The translations under genes were made by a program, and so were the position numbers. A DNA stretch of 64,000 bases from Prevotella melaninogenica (GTDB lineage Bacteria > Bacteroidota > Bacteroidia > Bacteroidales > Bacteroidaceae). This document shows, in pieces, positions 35,506 to 45,560 of the stretch (the stretch's first letter is position 1; every line of letters begins with the position of its first letter). The stretch lies in the NCBI RefSeq assembly GCF_018128065.1, contig NZ_CP072359.1:186001-250000 (forward strand), written 5' to 3'. The notes under the pieces are model-generated. The model did no database searches. It was not told the origin of the DNA and worked only from the letters and a program-made list of their open reading frames with translations.

Positions 35506-37815
35506 ATGGTAAAAAGATTACATTCCTATTTATTATTGACAGGCACCTTATTATACTCAGCAACTCTGCCAATAAATGCACAAGGAAACACTATGGGTAA
35601 AGTTCCAACAGACAGCCTTACACAAGACACATTGTTCTCAACACCTTATCTGCACGACCAAGTGTTGCAGACGGTAGAAGTAATTGGACGTAACGAACGT
35701 TCCTATAAGAATACCAACTCTTTCATCGGTACAAAAACAGAGACACCTTTGAAAGACATTCCACAGTCTATCGGCTACGTAACAAAGGAGTTAGTGCGCG
35801 ACCAAGGAGCAACTACTGTTAATGAAGTTGTAAAGAATATCAGCGGTGTGAATCAATACACCTTCTACAATGACTTTTCTATTCGTGGTTTCCGCACTAC
35901 TGGTAACCGCAATTCAGGAAACCTTGTCAATGGTATGCGCGCACAAACAAGTCTTTGGAAACAGCAGTCACTGGCAAATATCGAGCGTGTTGAAGTTATC
36001 AAAGGTCCTGCTTCTGCCCTTTTTGGCAATGCTGCACCGGGTGGTGTCATTAATCGTGTAACAAAGAAGCCACTGCCTTATCAACGCAATACGGTATCAA
36101 CAACCGTTGGCAGCTTCAACACACTAAACACCTACGGAGACTTTACAGGACCGTTAGACAAAAAACACACTCTGCTCTATCGTCTTAATATCGGTTACGA
36201 ACATACAGATTCCTATCGTGACCTACAAGAAAATACAAACTATATAGTTGCACCATCTTTCTCGTTCCTCCCAACACAAAGGACACGCTTTAACGTTGAC
36301 ATAGTTTATCAGCGCACTGATGGTAAGGTTGACCGTGGTCAGCCTATTTTTGGAGATGGCGACCTCAATTCAGTACCAATTAGCCGTTCGCTCTCTGCAA
36401 CAAATGATTATCTTAAGGAAAACCTCGTGAATATTACGCTTGGTGTAACCCATAAGTTCACGGATAACCTCTCTTTCAATGCTACCTATCTGAACTCTTC
36501 CTATGATGAAGACCTTCGTGAGCATAATCAGGCAAATGCTTATGTGAAACTGGCTGACGGTTCTCAAAGTCCATCTCGCATCCTTATGCAGTGCCTTATA
36601 CGTCAGCGTCATTTTAGAAATAACAGCTTTAACACCTATCTCAATTATAACGTAAGCACAGGAGCTATCAATCATCGCCTCCTCCTTGGCTATGATTATT
36701 TCCAAATGGCACAGCAAGCCGGCTCGTCAGCAATGACTGCAGGAGGCTATCTGCTAAAAGACGGTACGACAACAACAGCTTTCAAACCTGCCAACATAGC
36801 TAAGTACGTACTTGATAAGGATGGTAATCCAAAGACAAATGTGCCTTATTATGACTTGACAAGTAATAATAACAATATTGAGCGTGACTACTCTAAGTAC
36901 GTCTTTGTTGCAACAGCACTCTCTCCTTACTTACAATATTCTCATGGTATCTACCTTCAAGAGCAGATGGAAGTAGGACCAGTAAAGCTTCTCTTGGGTA
37001 TTCGTCAGGAAATATTCACCGATGTACTAAATTATAAGACCAATAAGGAGAGCCGTACTACTCAACATGCGTTCATTCCACGCCTTGGTGCTGTCGTTGC
37101 TATCAACAAGAATCTAAATGTGTATGGTACATGGGTAAAAGGCTTTGAACCACAGAGTGCATCCGTACAGGGTAACCCTAACACTGGTGGACCATTTGAT
37201 CCAGAATACAGCCAGTTGTTGGAAGCGGGTTTGAAAGGCGAATGGTTTGACAAACGACTCAGCACTACCCTTTCTTTCTTCCATCTTCAGAAACGCAATA
37301 CACTCTATAATGCCAACGATGCAAATAATCCAGAATTGCTGGAACAAGTGGGAGAAGAAACCTCAAAGGGTATTGAATTAGATGTAGCAGGTTCCATTCT
37401 TCCTAATTGGAGTATCGTTGCTAACTATGCCTACACCCATGCTGCTATCACAAAGACTGCAACCAACTCAGAGAAAGACTATGGTATGCAACGTCCAAAC
37501 ACACCACGTAACTCTTTCAACATTTGGTCAAAGTATATCATTCAGACAGGTGTGCTACGCAACTTTGGTTTCGGTCTGGGTTTCAATACAGTAACAAAGC
37601 GTTACGGACAAGTTGGAAGACGCGAGAATACCATTGTCTATCCTGGCTATGGACTCCTCAATGCAGCATTGTATTATCGACTTCGTAACTTGCAGGTACA
37701 GCTAAATCTCGACAACGCAATGAACAAAGTTTATTGGGTGGGTGGATATGACAAGCTCCGTTCCTTCCCAGGTGCTCCACGCAGCATAAAAGCTACAGTG
37801 ACTTACAAGTTCTAA
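35506..37815 (+). CDS. TonB-dependent siderophore-type receptor
   Basis: 769 aa from the ATG at 35506; the longer in-frame form begins before the promoter. The signal peptide ends at INA-QG (about residue 24). The plug domain (about 65-195) includes DIPQSIGYVTKELV, RGFRTTGNRN and IKGPASALFGNAAPGGVIN, which mark the FhuA/FoxA-like ferric-siderophore class. The barrel ends SIKATVTYKF. It should import an iron chelate through the outer membrane. No Fur-box could be judged by eye. It stands alone, without transporter or synthesis genes. Confidence 0.88.
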   Translation: MVKRLHSYLLLTGTLLYSATLPINAQGNTMGKVPTDSLTQDTLFSTPYLHDQVLQTVEVIGRNERSYKNTNSFIGTKTETPLKDIPQSIGYVTKELVRDQGATTVNEVVKNISGVNQYTFYNDFSIRGFRTTGNRNSGNLVNGMRAQTSLWKQQSLANIERVEVIKGPASALFGNAAPGGVINRVTKKPLPYQRNTVSTTVGSFNTLNTYGDFTGPLDKKHTLLYRLNIGYEHTDSYRDLQENTNYIVAPSFSFLPTQRTRFNVDIVYQRTDGKVDRGQPIFGDGDLNSVPISRSLSATNDYLKENLVNITLGVTHKFTDNLSFNATYLNSSYDEDLREHNQANAYVKLADGSQSPSRILMQCLIRQRHFRNNSFNTYLNYNVSTGAINHRLLLGYDYFQMAQQAGSSAMTAGGYLLKDGTTTTAFKPANIAKYVLDKDGNPKTNVPYYDLTSNNNNIERDYSKYVFVATALSPYLQYSHGIYLQEQMEVGPVKLLLGIRQEIFTDVLNYKTNKESRTTQHAFIPRLGAVVAINKNLNVYGTWVKGFEPQSASVQGNPNTGGPFDPEYSQLLEAGLKGEWFDKRLSTTLSFFHLQKRNTLYNANDANNPELLEQVGEETSKGIELDVAGSILPNWSIVANYAYTHAAITKTATNSEKDYGMQRPNTPRNSFNIWSKYIIQTGVLRNFGFGLGFNTVTKRYGQVGRRENTIVYPGYGLLNAALYYRLRNLQVQLNLDNAMNKVYWVGGYDKLRSFPGAPRSIKATVTYKF

Positions 37816-37839
37816 AGAGCTAAAAAGCAGCCTAAATAA

Positions 37840-37892
37840 AAAGCCTTCATCCATCTACAGAGCAATAGCGTTTGTAAAAGGATGAAGGCTTT
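37840..37892 (+). terminator. Terminator after the receptor gene
   Basis: AAAGCCTTCATCC (37840-37852) pairs with GGATGAAGGCTTT (37880-37892), followed by CTCTATAA. It may also serve the converging gene at 37943. Confidence 0.75.
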
Positions 37893-37942
37893 CTCTATAA
37901 GTAACAATGCACTATAAACCATGTACGTACCTTTACACCTCA

Positions 37943-38914
37943 CTACTTTGACAACGTATGTTTTTGTAAATAGGCATATTTACCAGGGAAAGGACAATCA
38001 TAATCAATTGATTCCACACAACTAAACACTACATATCGATTGTAGACAACAAGGCTATAATGCCGATTTAACTCATGTACAAGCGAGTCTGTGAACGGTT
38101 TATCATAGATTCTATAATCAAACTCTTTATTCCCTGCCATCCCATAAACGATTTCTGTATAGTCACTTACGGCACCACCTCTACTGACAGACAAGCCTCG
38201 ATAGCCCATCTTCTGCAAGGCTAAACGAACTGAATCAAGTTTTTGTATACTTAATCCTATCTTTTTTAGTTCTTTTTCCTGTTCTTTCTTCGACTCTATC
38301 TCATCACCTTTGAAATTAACTTGTTGCTTTGATGACACATCCAAATCTGTCAGTTTTCCATGCTTCGAATACTCTACAGAGAATCCTGTACTATCTGGTA
38401 GCCAACTTCTTGTAACCTTAATAAGTCTCTCTATATTCTGCCGATTAGCCTTGTAGGACGACTCCATCGTCTCAGGAGTACATTCTTCTTGTGGAACAAC
38501 AGCAAATACCGTAATACACAACACCTGTAAGATATTAAAGCAATGGAGTCCAAGAAAGATATTGTTCACATAATTACGATACCAAACCGACTGTACAAGA
38601 GAACAGATATAAACAAGAACAATAGGTATTGAAATGAACCAACCAAGTATTGCAAAAAACATTAACCAGGAGAGCGAATCCTCTGTATCATCCTCTTCGT
38701 AGAAGCTCAACATGATTGTAAACAACAGGACTGTTATAAGAACATATATCAAAAAACGTAGAAACAGCCAGAAGAAAAAACGATAACCGCGTTTACAAGA
38801 ATCTTCTGCATCGACAACTACATCCTTTTGTTTACTTTTCTTCCTATTATCCATCCATAGCCAAACACCAAGAACTATCAAGAAAAGCAAAATGTTAACA
38901 GCAAAAATAATCAT
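37943..38914 (-). CDS. Membrane protein of unknown function
   Basis: 323 aa. Four or so hydrophobic segments in the N-terminal half (about 2-20, 45-70, 80-105, 118-140) are followed by a soluble C-terminal half (150-323) with no recognised domain. Its N-terminal half is clearly similar to the truncated gene at 39171-39605 (shared GYRFFFWLFLRFL/RSFFWISLRVL and FLGLHCFNILQ/FLGFHCFNVLQ). This is a tandem duplication. Function unknown. Confidence 0.65.
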   Translation of the reverse strand: MIIFAVNILLFLIVLGVWLWMDNRKKSKQKDVVVDAEDSCKRGYRFFFWLFLRFLIYVLITVLLFTIMLSFYEEDDTEDSLSWLMFFAILGWFISIPIVLVYICSLVQSVWYRNYVNNIFLGLHCFNILQVLCITVFAVVPQEECTPETMESSYKANRQNIERLIKVTRSWLPDSTGFSVEYSKHGKLTDLDVSSKQQVNFKGDEIESKKEQEKELKKIGLSIQKLDSVRLALQKMGYRGLSVSRGGAVSDYTEIVYGMAGNKEFDYRIYDKPFTDSLVHELNRHYSLVVYNRYVVFSCVESIDYDCPFPGKYAYLQKHTLSK

Positions 38915-39082
38915 GTTATATGTTGATTAAACTTTCAAGACATTATTGGACAAAGATAGTTATTTATCTTCGAAATTACAAGAGAACAACTAAAACATTT
39001 TCATTAATAAAACGGCTAAATCTCACTTAACTAAGAAGCCATTTATTACACATCAGTATCATAGTTTTTTATTTTCAAGTTG

Positions 39083-39160
39083 TTGTCATTTTAACATTTA
39101 AAGAGAACTCACTGTGTAACAGCTCATTATCTCTTCACAAAGAATGACAGCAGTGACAGC
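39083..39160 (+). repeat. Dispersed 80-bp repeat with inverted ends, copy 2
   Basis: Begins TTGTCATTTTAACATTT and ends AATGACAGCAGTGACAGC. Both ends align with 53232-53312 and with the complement of 29261-29344. It ends 11 bases from the stop codon of the truncated gene at 39171. Confidence 0.65.
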
Positions 39161-39170
39161 AAAATTGATT

Positions 39171-39605
39171 TCAGGAAGAAATAGGTAAACAACCCAATAT
39201 CACAATACAAAGTAGCTGAAGGACATTGAAACAATGAAAGCCAAGAAAAACTTTATTCGTATAATCACGATTTCGAATAGCTTGAGCCAGCGAGCAAAAA
39301 TAAATAATAATAAGAGGTATTGAAATAAGCCAACTTCCAACAGCAAATATCATAATCCAAAAGCAACATTCACCTGCATCATCACCTGCAAACGAAGCAA
39401 GTAACATTAAGAACAAAAAGGCAGTAACCAAAGCAAACGACAACACACGTAGAGATATCCAGAAAAAGGAGCGCCAGTTCTTTTTGTAAAGTGTTTCTAT
39501 TTTTACCGCTTCCCCACTCTTCGCACCATTACTCCAATGACTCACTAATAGTGATATACCAAGAGCAAGAATACAAATTAGTATAATAATAGTAAATGCA
39601 AACAT
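39171..39605 (-). pseudogene. Truncated paralogue of the membrane protein at 37943
   Basis: 144 aa with four membrane segments, matching only the N-terminal half of the neighbouring 323-aa protein. The stop comes right after the fourth segment (LLCIVILGCLP), where the paralogue continues with a 170-residue soluble domain. It ends next to a dispersed repeat, which may have replaced the 3' half. It could still make a small membrane protein. Confidence 0.55.
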
Positions 39606-39771
39606 AATTAATTTATTGTGCCAGAAAAGCCGACCGTATAAATAACAAGAAAAATCTATTGCAAAGATATCCTTTCGTACTCACATATGCAAGAGAATCA
39701 ACTACAAACAACAGACTTCAATAACTTACAAGGCAGTTTTATGAAATATATCTTGTTACTCGTCACACATG

Positions 39772-39825
39772 GTGTGGTAGGTAAACACCATTGGTGCTAA
39801 TGGTTAGCACGCATGGTGTTAAGCG
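39772..39825. repeat. 22-bp tandem array C (GTGC-N9-GCAC type)
   Basis: GTGT-N9-ACAC, GTGC-N9-GCAC and a partial GTGT unit follow each other at 22-bp spacing (GTGY at 39772, 39794, 39816). In the middle unit the arms extend to a near-perfect hairpin, GTGCTAA-TGG-TTAGCAC. No gene in the surrounding 324-bp gap. Confidence 0.75.
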
Positions 39826-39852
39826 TTGAACAACTTACATTATATTATGGAA

Positions 39853-39884
39853 AGAGGGTGTATCAATCGCTTGATACACCCTCT
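39853..39884. terminator. Terminator of the SusCD operon
   Basis: A perfect 14-bp stem, AGAGGGTGTATCAA (39853-39866) with TTGATACACCCTCT (39871-39884), with the tetraloop TCGC. Confidence 0.85.
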
Positions 39885-39929
39885 GACATTATTTATAATC
39901 TAATTGATTATACTTCGTTCAGTCTAAAC

Positions 39930-41993
39930 TTACTTGATAGCTTCACCATTTGCCTCAACTGGCCAGTAGATATTCTGGTACAAGTTAGAGTTCTCTGCAG
40001 TACCATCAGGTGAACAGAGCTGCATCTCCTGATAAGAGAATGGATACAGATAGTGAGCCTGATAGAAGGTATAACCATTATAGAGAATATTGTTGTTCTT
40101 CTGAATCTGATAAGGATGGATATACTTTGAAATGTCCTTGGATGACATCGTAGCCTTATCACCACCATCAGAGATAATCAGACTATTTCCCTTTCCATCT
40201 ACAAATGTAGGATTCTGATAGGTCTGATCCCAGAAGTTGATACCCTCAACCTGATAGTTCTTCACCTGATCCAAAGATGCCCAACGAATCAAGTCATCAT
40301 TACGAAGACCTTCACCAGCAAACTCGCTACGACGTTCACGACGGATAGAATAGAGCGTAGCGTCAACAGGCTTGCCTGCAGAGAATGCTGCCCAGTCGTA
40401 AGAAGGACGTTTAACATCAGCCTCCTTGGTCATATCAGTTGCAGCAATAGTTGTTGAGATAGGAGCAGTAATACCAGCACGTTCACGCAAAGCTGTCCAA
40501 TAACCTGTTGCAGTTGCATCTAATGAACCTTTACGGAGATAAGAAGCCTCGATGTAATTGAGCATAGCTTCCTCTACACGGATGATAATCTGACCGTCAA
40601 CATCTGAGAAGGTCTGACCTAACTGCATTGCAGGGTCATAGTTATAGAACTTACGCTGACGATAGCCAGTGACATCCCTACATGCTTGGTCGGTTGCAAA
40701 GAGACCAGCAACATTGAACTTGATTTTGTCAATAGGTGCCGTACCGGCAGGACGCTTCTCGTTCACAAGGTCAATGCTCTTTTGGTCAATACCGAGTATA
40801 TCAGACTCACCAAAGAGGAAGAGCTGCAGACGCTCGTCACGATCTTTCTTAACCATATCAATGGTGGTGTCACCATTATAACCAGAGCTGGCAGCATAGA
40901 TTGGCAGACCGTTCTTCATAAGGAATGACTCAACGAGACCGCGTGTCCAACCTGTTGCAGCACCGCCACGAAGTTTGTTTGATGTGAGGTGAGCCACGTT
41001 AATATCTGAATTGAACTGACGCCACAACAACACCTCCGGATACTTAGACAAGTCTGGGCTGGCAAACATATCGTAGTATGCATTCCATCCATTGTACAGT
41101 CCAACGATACTTGGATTCATTACATGACTGTTCTTAGTTTTCAATGGAACTGCATCGCAAACCTTCTTGGCAGCGTCAATAGCCTGATCAAGGAAAAAGT
41201 TTACCTCATCATCCTGATTGATAGTGAAGCTCTTGTTCCACTCCTTATTCTTGCCTGGCCAGTTAGCATCACCCGGCACACGACCAGTTCCTCTGTGATA
41301 CTTCTCGAATGTTGCCTCATAAAGTGCCATTCTTGATTTCATAGCCAGAGCTGCATACTTGTTGATACGTACCCTCTTGGCAAAATCCACCTGCAGCTTC
41401 TCAATTGCCTTGTCCATATCAGAGAGTATCTGACGGGCAACAAGGTTACGAGGCTGACGCTTATTCGGCGTAACAAGATCATCTTCAACCTTAAGTTCTG
41501 TCAACTGAATAGGGAAGTCTCCATAAGCCTGGAGCTTATCGTAGTAGAGCATAGCCCTGATGAAGTATGCCTCACCCATATACTGGTTGATAAGATCCGC
41601 ATCACCAGATACCTTGCCTTCAGCAATCTTCGGCTCATTCTCATTAATAAACTTATTGACGTTACGAATGTTGTTCATACCGATACCGCCAGATGTAGGA
41701 ACTTTCCACTGATCCTGTAAGAACATTGAAGTGTTACCACCTCTTGCAGCCTGATTGTCTGTCCCATCATCAAATGTTGCTACACCAGCCCACCATCCAC
41801 TGTTGTTTGGGAAAATAGAAGTATAATAATTGATAGGGAATGTACCTAACTGATCTGCTGTCAGATAATAAGAAGTGGGAGGTACTTGATCAAGTGGTGG
41901 TCTGTCAAGGAAATCGTTACATGACGTAACCGTCATGCCTAAGCAAAGAATAGGCAATCCTCCCTTCAATATATTTGATATAATATGTTTCAT
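39930..41993 (-). CDS. SusD/RagB-family nutrient-binding lipoprotein
   Basis: 687 aa. A lipoprotein signal ends in VTSCN (Cys25), followed by the usual NDFLDRPPLDQVPP start. An N-terminal TPR-like SusD domain and a long C-terminal RagB/SusD domain carry the late RREFAGEG-type motif (RRSEFAGEGLRNDDLIRW). It sits as a lid on the SusC partner coded immediately upstream (13-bp gap) and captures glycan or peptide ligands at the cell surface. No glycan-degrading enzymes are adjacent, so the substrate cannot be predicted. Confidence 0.93.
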   Translation of the reverse strand: MKHIISNILKGGLPILCLGMTVTSCNDFLDRPPLDQVPPTSYYLTADQLGTFPINYYTSIFPNNSGWWAGVATFDDGTDNQAARGGNTSMFLQDQWKVPTSGGIGMNNIRNVNKFINENEPKIAEGKVSGDADLINQYMGEAYFIRAMLYYDKLQAYGDFPIQLTELKVEDDLVTPNKRQPRNLVARQILSDMDKAIEKLQVDFAKRVRINKYAALAMKSRMALYEATFEKYHRGTGRVPGDANWPGKNKEWNKSFTINQDDEVNFFLDQAIDAAKKVCDAVPLKTKNSHVMNPSIVGLYNGWNAYYDMFASPDLSKYPEVLLWRQFNSDINVAHLTSNKLRGGAATGWTRGLVESFLMKNGLPIYAASSGYNGDTTIDMVKKDRDERLQLFLFGESDILGIDQKSIDLVNEKRPAGTAPIDKIKFNVAGLFATDQACRDVTGYRQRKFYNYDPAMQLGQTFSDVDGQIIIRVEEAMLNYIEASYLRKGSLDATATGYWTALRERAGITAPISTTIAATDMTKEADVKRPSYDWAAFSAGKPVDATLYSIRRERRSEFAGEGLRNDDLIRWASLDQVKNYQVEGINFWDQTYQNPTFVDGKGNSLIISDGGDKATMSSKDISKYIHPYQIQKNNNILYNGYTFYQAHYLYPFSYQEMQLCSPDGTAENSNLYQNIYWPVEANGEAIK

Positions 41994-42005
41994 AATTGCT
42001 ACGAA

Positions 42006-45000
42006 TTAAAAATTAAGATTTAAACCGAAAGAAACTGTTCTCTGGAGTGGATAGATTTTACCTGGTCCCCAATCTCCACCAGTAGCCTCTGGGTCAAAGA
42101 TCTTGTTCATCTTTGTGAATGTTGCGAGATTCTCAGCAGAGAAGTAGAAACGAATGCGATTTGCACCAATCTTGCTTGCGATAGCAGTAGGGAGTGTATA
42201 ACCAAGCTGGATATTCTTGATTCTCATGTAAGCTGCATTCTGCAAGTAACGGTCACTTGTCTGGAAGTTCTTAGAACCCTGACCAAAGAGAGGACGTGGG
42301 TAGAAGCCGTTAGGATTAGGACCTAAGTTGGTGTCTGTTGCTGGACGCCAGTAATCTAAGTGATCCTTGAATGCTGCACTCTGCCACATGCCAGTATTAG
42401 CACCTACGCTGTAAGGAGAAGAATCCCAGAAGTCGCGCTTACCGACACCCTGCATAAAGATAAGGAAGTCAAATCCCTTCCAGTTAGCATCCAAAGTAAT
42501 ACCGAAACGATAACGTGGCAAAGAGTTACCAATCTTAGTCAAGTCACCCATATCATCATAAGTGCCCTTACCGCTGTTAACCTTCTTGTCACCGTTCAAG
42601 TCCTTATACATAACGTCACCAGCCGCCCAGTTTGAGCCCCATGAAGGCTTGTTGTTAGCCAGCCATTCGTTCATCTGTTCGTTTGACTGTGCAATACCCT
42701 CTACTAAGTATCCGTAGATATCACCCATGCGCTTGCCTTCGCACCACTCTGAAAGCAGACGGTTTGGATTATAGTAACGTGTAATGGTCTGGTAGTCATC
42801 AGAGAGAACGAGCTTGATACCATAGCCAACCTGACCAATTCTATCACGCCATCTAACCTCTAAGTCCCAACCATTAGAACGCATATCACTATTGTTCTCA
42901 GCTGGCTGTGTAGCACCCAAAATAGAAGGTTTGACAGGGGCAGGACCTACCATATTTTTCGTTGTACGAACGAAGTAGTCGAAAGTACCCTGCAATTTGT
43001 TGTTGAACATACCGAAGTCAAGACCGATATTCCATGAGCGAACGCTCTCCCAAGTCAGGTTAGGTGAAACCAGTCCCGGAACATTAGAGATATTCACACG
43101 CTCACCATTAACAAGCCATGAAGAAGCAGAAGCACTTGCTGGCTGACTCAAGAACCAAGGATAGAGTGCTTTAATATTAGTGTTACCCAAAGCACCATAG
43201 GTAGCACGAAGCTTAAGTGTATTAACAGTCTTTGTCAATGGCTTGAAGAACTCTTCGTTAGCAATATTCCAACCCAATGCGAATGATGGGAATGTACTCC
43301 ATGTCTTATCACCAATAAAGCGTGAAGAACCATCACGACGGATAGAAAACTCTGCAAGGTAACGTGAATCGTATGCGTAATTGATACGACCGAATACACC
43401 CATCGTTGCCCACTGAGTATTTGAGAAACTTGGTCTCACATCCTTATGAGTAGCATTGTTGAGTGATGGAACTAATGGGGATATCAAGTCTGCACGTGCT
43501 GCACCAAGAGAGGTATAACGGTTAGACTCCATATCCAAACCTGCCAGGAACTTAAAATCATGCTTATCGTTCAGTGTGAACATATACTCTGTGAAGAAGC
43601 GACCATTGTAATAGTTGTTCTTTGACATGCTCTCACCTACATCAGACTTACCTGCAGCGTAGTTACCACTCCATGCAGCTGCTATTGGTTTCTGCTTCTG
43701 ATCATAGTAGTAGATAGGCAATACATCCCAATGATTGTGGTAATTAACAGTATTGTAGTTACCCTCCAAACGAATCTTCCAACCCTTGAGTGGACGGAAC
43801 TCGAGAGCTAACTGCTGATAAAGCTTATCCTGCTGTGTGGCATCAAGTCCACCATTCTCCATCTGAAGAATTTCATTACCATGAACATAATGTCCGTTTG
43901 GATCGTAAACAGGGTTAGTTGGCCAACGACGAGCAATATTATGGAAGAAGAGGCCTGTCATGTAAGACGGACGACTGTAGTCCTCACGTACCCACTTCGT
44001 ATTATAGGTAACTGTGAACCAATCCTTCAGGTTGGCAGTAATCTTACCAGAGAAGTTGTAACGTGTGAGTTCGTCTTTTCCATGACGGATAAGACCACGC
44101 TGGTTGAGGACAGCACCGCTAAGGTAATAGTTCACCTTGCCACCGCCACCACTGAGGGCAACATTATGCTCGGTGGAAGGAACATTTGATTTATACATCT
44201 CCTTGAACCAGTCGGTATTGTCCCAAGACCCTGTATACATACTCCAAGGCTCATTGGCATCATAACCAGCCCATGTAGTTGTCACCTCATCACCTGGTTT
44301 CGGAGTACCGTTTATATGGTTCTTGATTTTCTCCAGAATTGCCTGACTGAAAGGAGCAGGTGCACCACTGTTGGCAGCAGCGTCGTTCCAGTAACGTGCA
44401 AAGTCGTATGAGTTTGGCATCTCTGGAATCTGAGTTGCTGTTGAGAAACGTACATTACCATTGTAAGACACGCTCATACGTGAATCCTTACCGCTCTTTG
44501 TAGTAACAAGGATAACACCGAATGCTGCACGTGAACCGTAGATAGCACTTGAAGAAGCATCCTTCAATACAGAGATACTCTCAATATCGTTCGGAGAGAT
44601 TGAGTACAAATCACCCTCAGAACCATCAATAAGAACGAGAGGTGCAGCATTTGAGCCAGAACCGATGGTACCGATACCACGGATATTCATGCTCATACGG
44701 CTGTTGAGCGAACCACCAGAATTGCCAACGCTGAAGTTCAAACCTGGAACCTCACCCTGCAATGCCTGAGCAACACTCGTTACTGGACGTGACTCCAATG
44801 CCTTTGAAGACACAACAGAAACAGCACCAGTAAGGTTGACCTTCTTCTGAGTACCGTAACCGACAACAACAACATTGTCGAGCATCTCACTGCTCTCTTG
44901 TAGTGTTACCTTTAGGTCCTTACCACTCCAGGTCACCTGCTGGGTCTTATAACCAACATAAGATATGGTAAGTGAAGAGCCAGAAGCAACGCCTGCAATC

Positions 45001-45233
45001 TCAAACTTACCATCAAGGTCAGTTACACTTCCCTTTTTCTGTCCATTACTTACGACAAAGACAGAAGCACCAACAACGGGTTCTCCATTATTGTCGACAA
45101 CTGTTCCCTTACATACAGACTGCTGTTGAACAACAGCTGCATTAGCTTCATACGTAATGTTGGCATGCAGTAAACTCGTACTGAACAAAGCCACCATTAA
45201 CAAGCTCGTAGTCCTTTTTCTTTTTAGGTACAT
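42006..45233 (-). CDS. SusC/RagA-family TonB-linked outer-membrane transporter
   Basis: 1075 aa. Signal peptide, then a carboxypeptidase-D-like regulatory domain (about 40-115, GTVVDNNGEPVVGASVFV), the TonB-box/plug domain (about 118-230, with VVVVGYGTQKKVNLTGAVS and SVLKDASSSAIYGSRAAFGV) and the large barrel ending in the expected aromatic strand (SFGLNLNF). It forms a pair with the SusD gene downstream. There is no adjacent sensor or sigma/anti-sigma pair, so the regulation is unclear. Confidence 0.95.
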   Translation of the reverse strand: MYLKRKRTTSLLMVALFSTSLLHANITYEANAAVVQQQSVCKGTVVDNNGEPVVGASVFVVSNGQKKGSVTDLDGKFEIAGVASGSSLTISYVGYKTQQVTWSGKDLKVTLQESSEMLDNVVVVGYGTQKKVNLTGAVSVVSSKALESRPVTSVAQALQGEVPGLNFSVGNSGGSLNSRMSMNIRGIGTIGSGSNAAPLVLIDGSEGDLYSISPNDIESISVLKDASSSAIYGSRAAFGVILVTTKSGKDSRMSVSYNGNVRFSTATQIPEMPNSYDFARYWNDAAANSGAPAPFSQAILEKIKNHINGTPKPGDEVTTTWAGYDANEPWSMYTGSWDNTDWFKEMYKSNVPSTEHNVALSGGGGKVNYYLSGAVLNQRGLIRHGKDELTRYNFSGKITANLKDWFTVTYNTKWVREDYSRPSYMTGLFFHNIARRWPTNPVYDPNGHYVHGNEILQMENGGLDATQQDKLYQQLALEFRPLKGWKIRLEGNYNTVNYHNHWDVLPIYYYDQKQKPIAAAWSGNYAAGKSDVGESMSKNNYYNGRFFTEYMFTLNDKHDFKFLAGLDMESNRYTSLGAARADLISPLVPSLNNATHKDVRPSFSNTQWATMGVFGRINYAYDSRYLAEFSIRRDGSSRFIGDKTWSTFPSFALGWNIANEEFFKPLTKTVNTLKLRATYGALGNTNIKALYPWFLSQPASASASSWLVNGERVNISNVPGLVSPNLTWESVRSWNIGLDFGMFNNKLQGTFDYFVRTTKNMVGPAPVKPSILGATQPAENNSDMRSNGWDLEVRWRDRIGQVGYGIKLVLSDDYQTITRYYNPNRLLSEWCEGKRMGDIYGYLVEGIAQSNEQMNEWLANNKPSWGSNWAAGDVMYKDLNGDKKVNSGKGTYDDMGDLTKIGNSLPRYRFGITLDANWKGFDFLIFMQGVGKRDFWDSSPYSVGANTGMWQSAAFKDHLDYWRPATDTNLGPNPNGFYPRPLFGQGSKNFQTSDRYLQNAAYMRIKNIQLGYTLPTAIASKIGANRIRFYFSAENLATFTKMNKIFDPEATGGDWGPGKIYPLQRTVSFGLNLNF

Positions 45234-45560
45234 AGGCTTTTAATATACTTAGGTTAAAAATATTTTAGGTTTATACATCGCAAAATTAAAACATTTTAAA
45301 CGTCCACCCCACAATAGTAATGGTAAAAAAAGTTAAATACATGTTTTATTTAGTTTATTGTAAAAAAAACAAATACTAATCACACATTCTTTTGCAATTT
45401 TCTGCATTAAACAACACCTGACAGCGACTCTCTCAGGCATATGGATGGCATGCTATTCAACAAAGTGAGCTCAACCGAATAAAAAAAGAGGCTGATTCTA
45501 CTGCTATCAAGATTATACATTAATTAATAGACAAAGATGCTTTTCCAAAACTATATGGAG
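45234..45560. other. Upstream region of the SusCD operon, no gene seen
   Basis: AT-rich 327-bp gap between two minus-strand genes. It must contain the SusC promoter. I see long A/T runs near 45320-45375 but no clear repeat or ORF. Confidence 0.5.
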
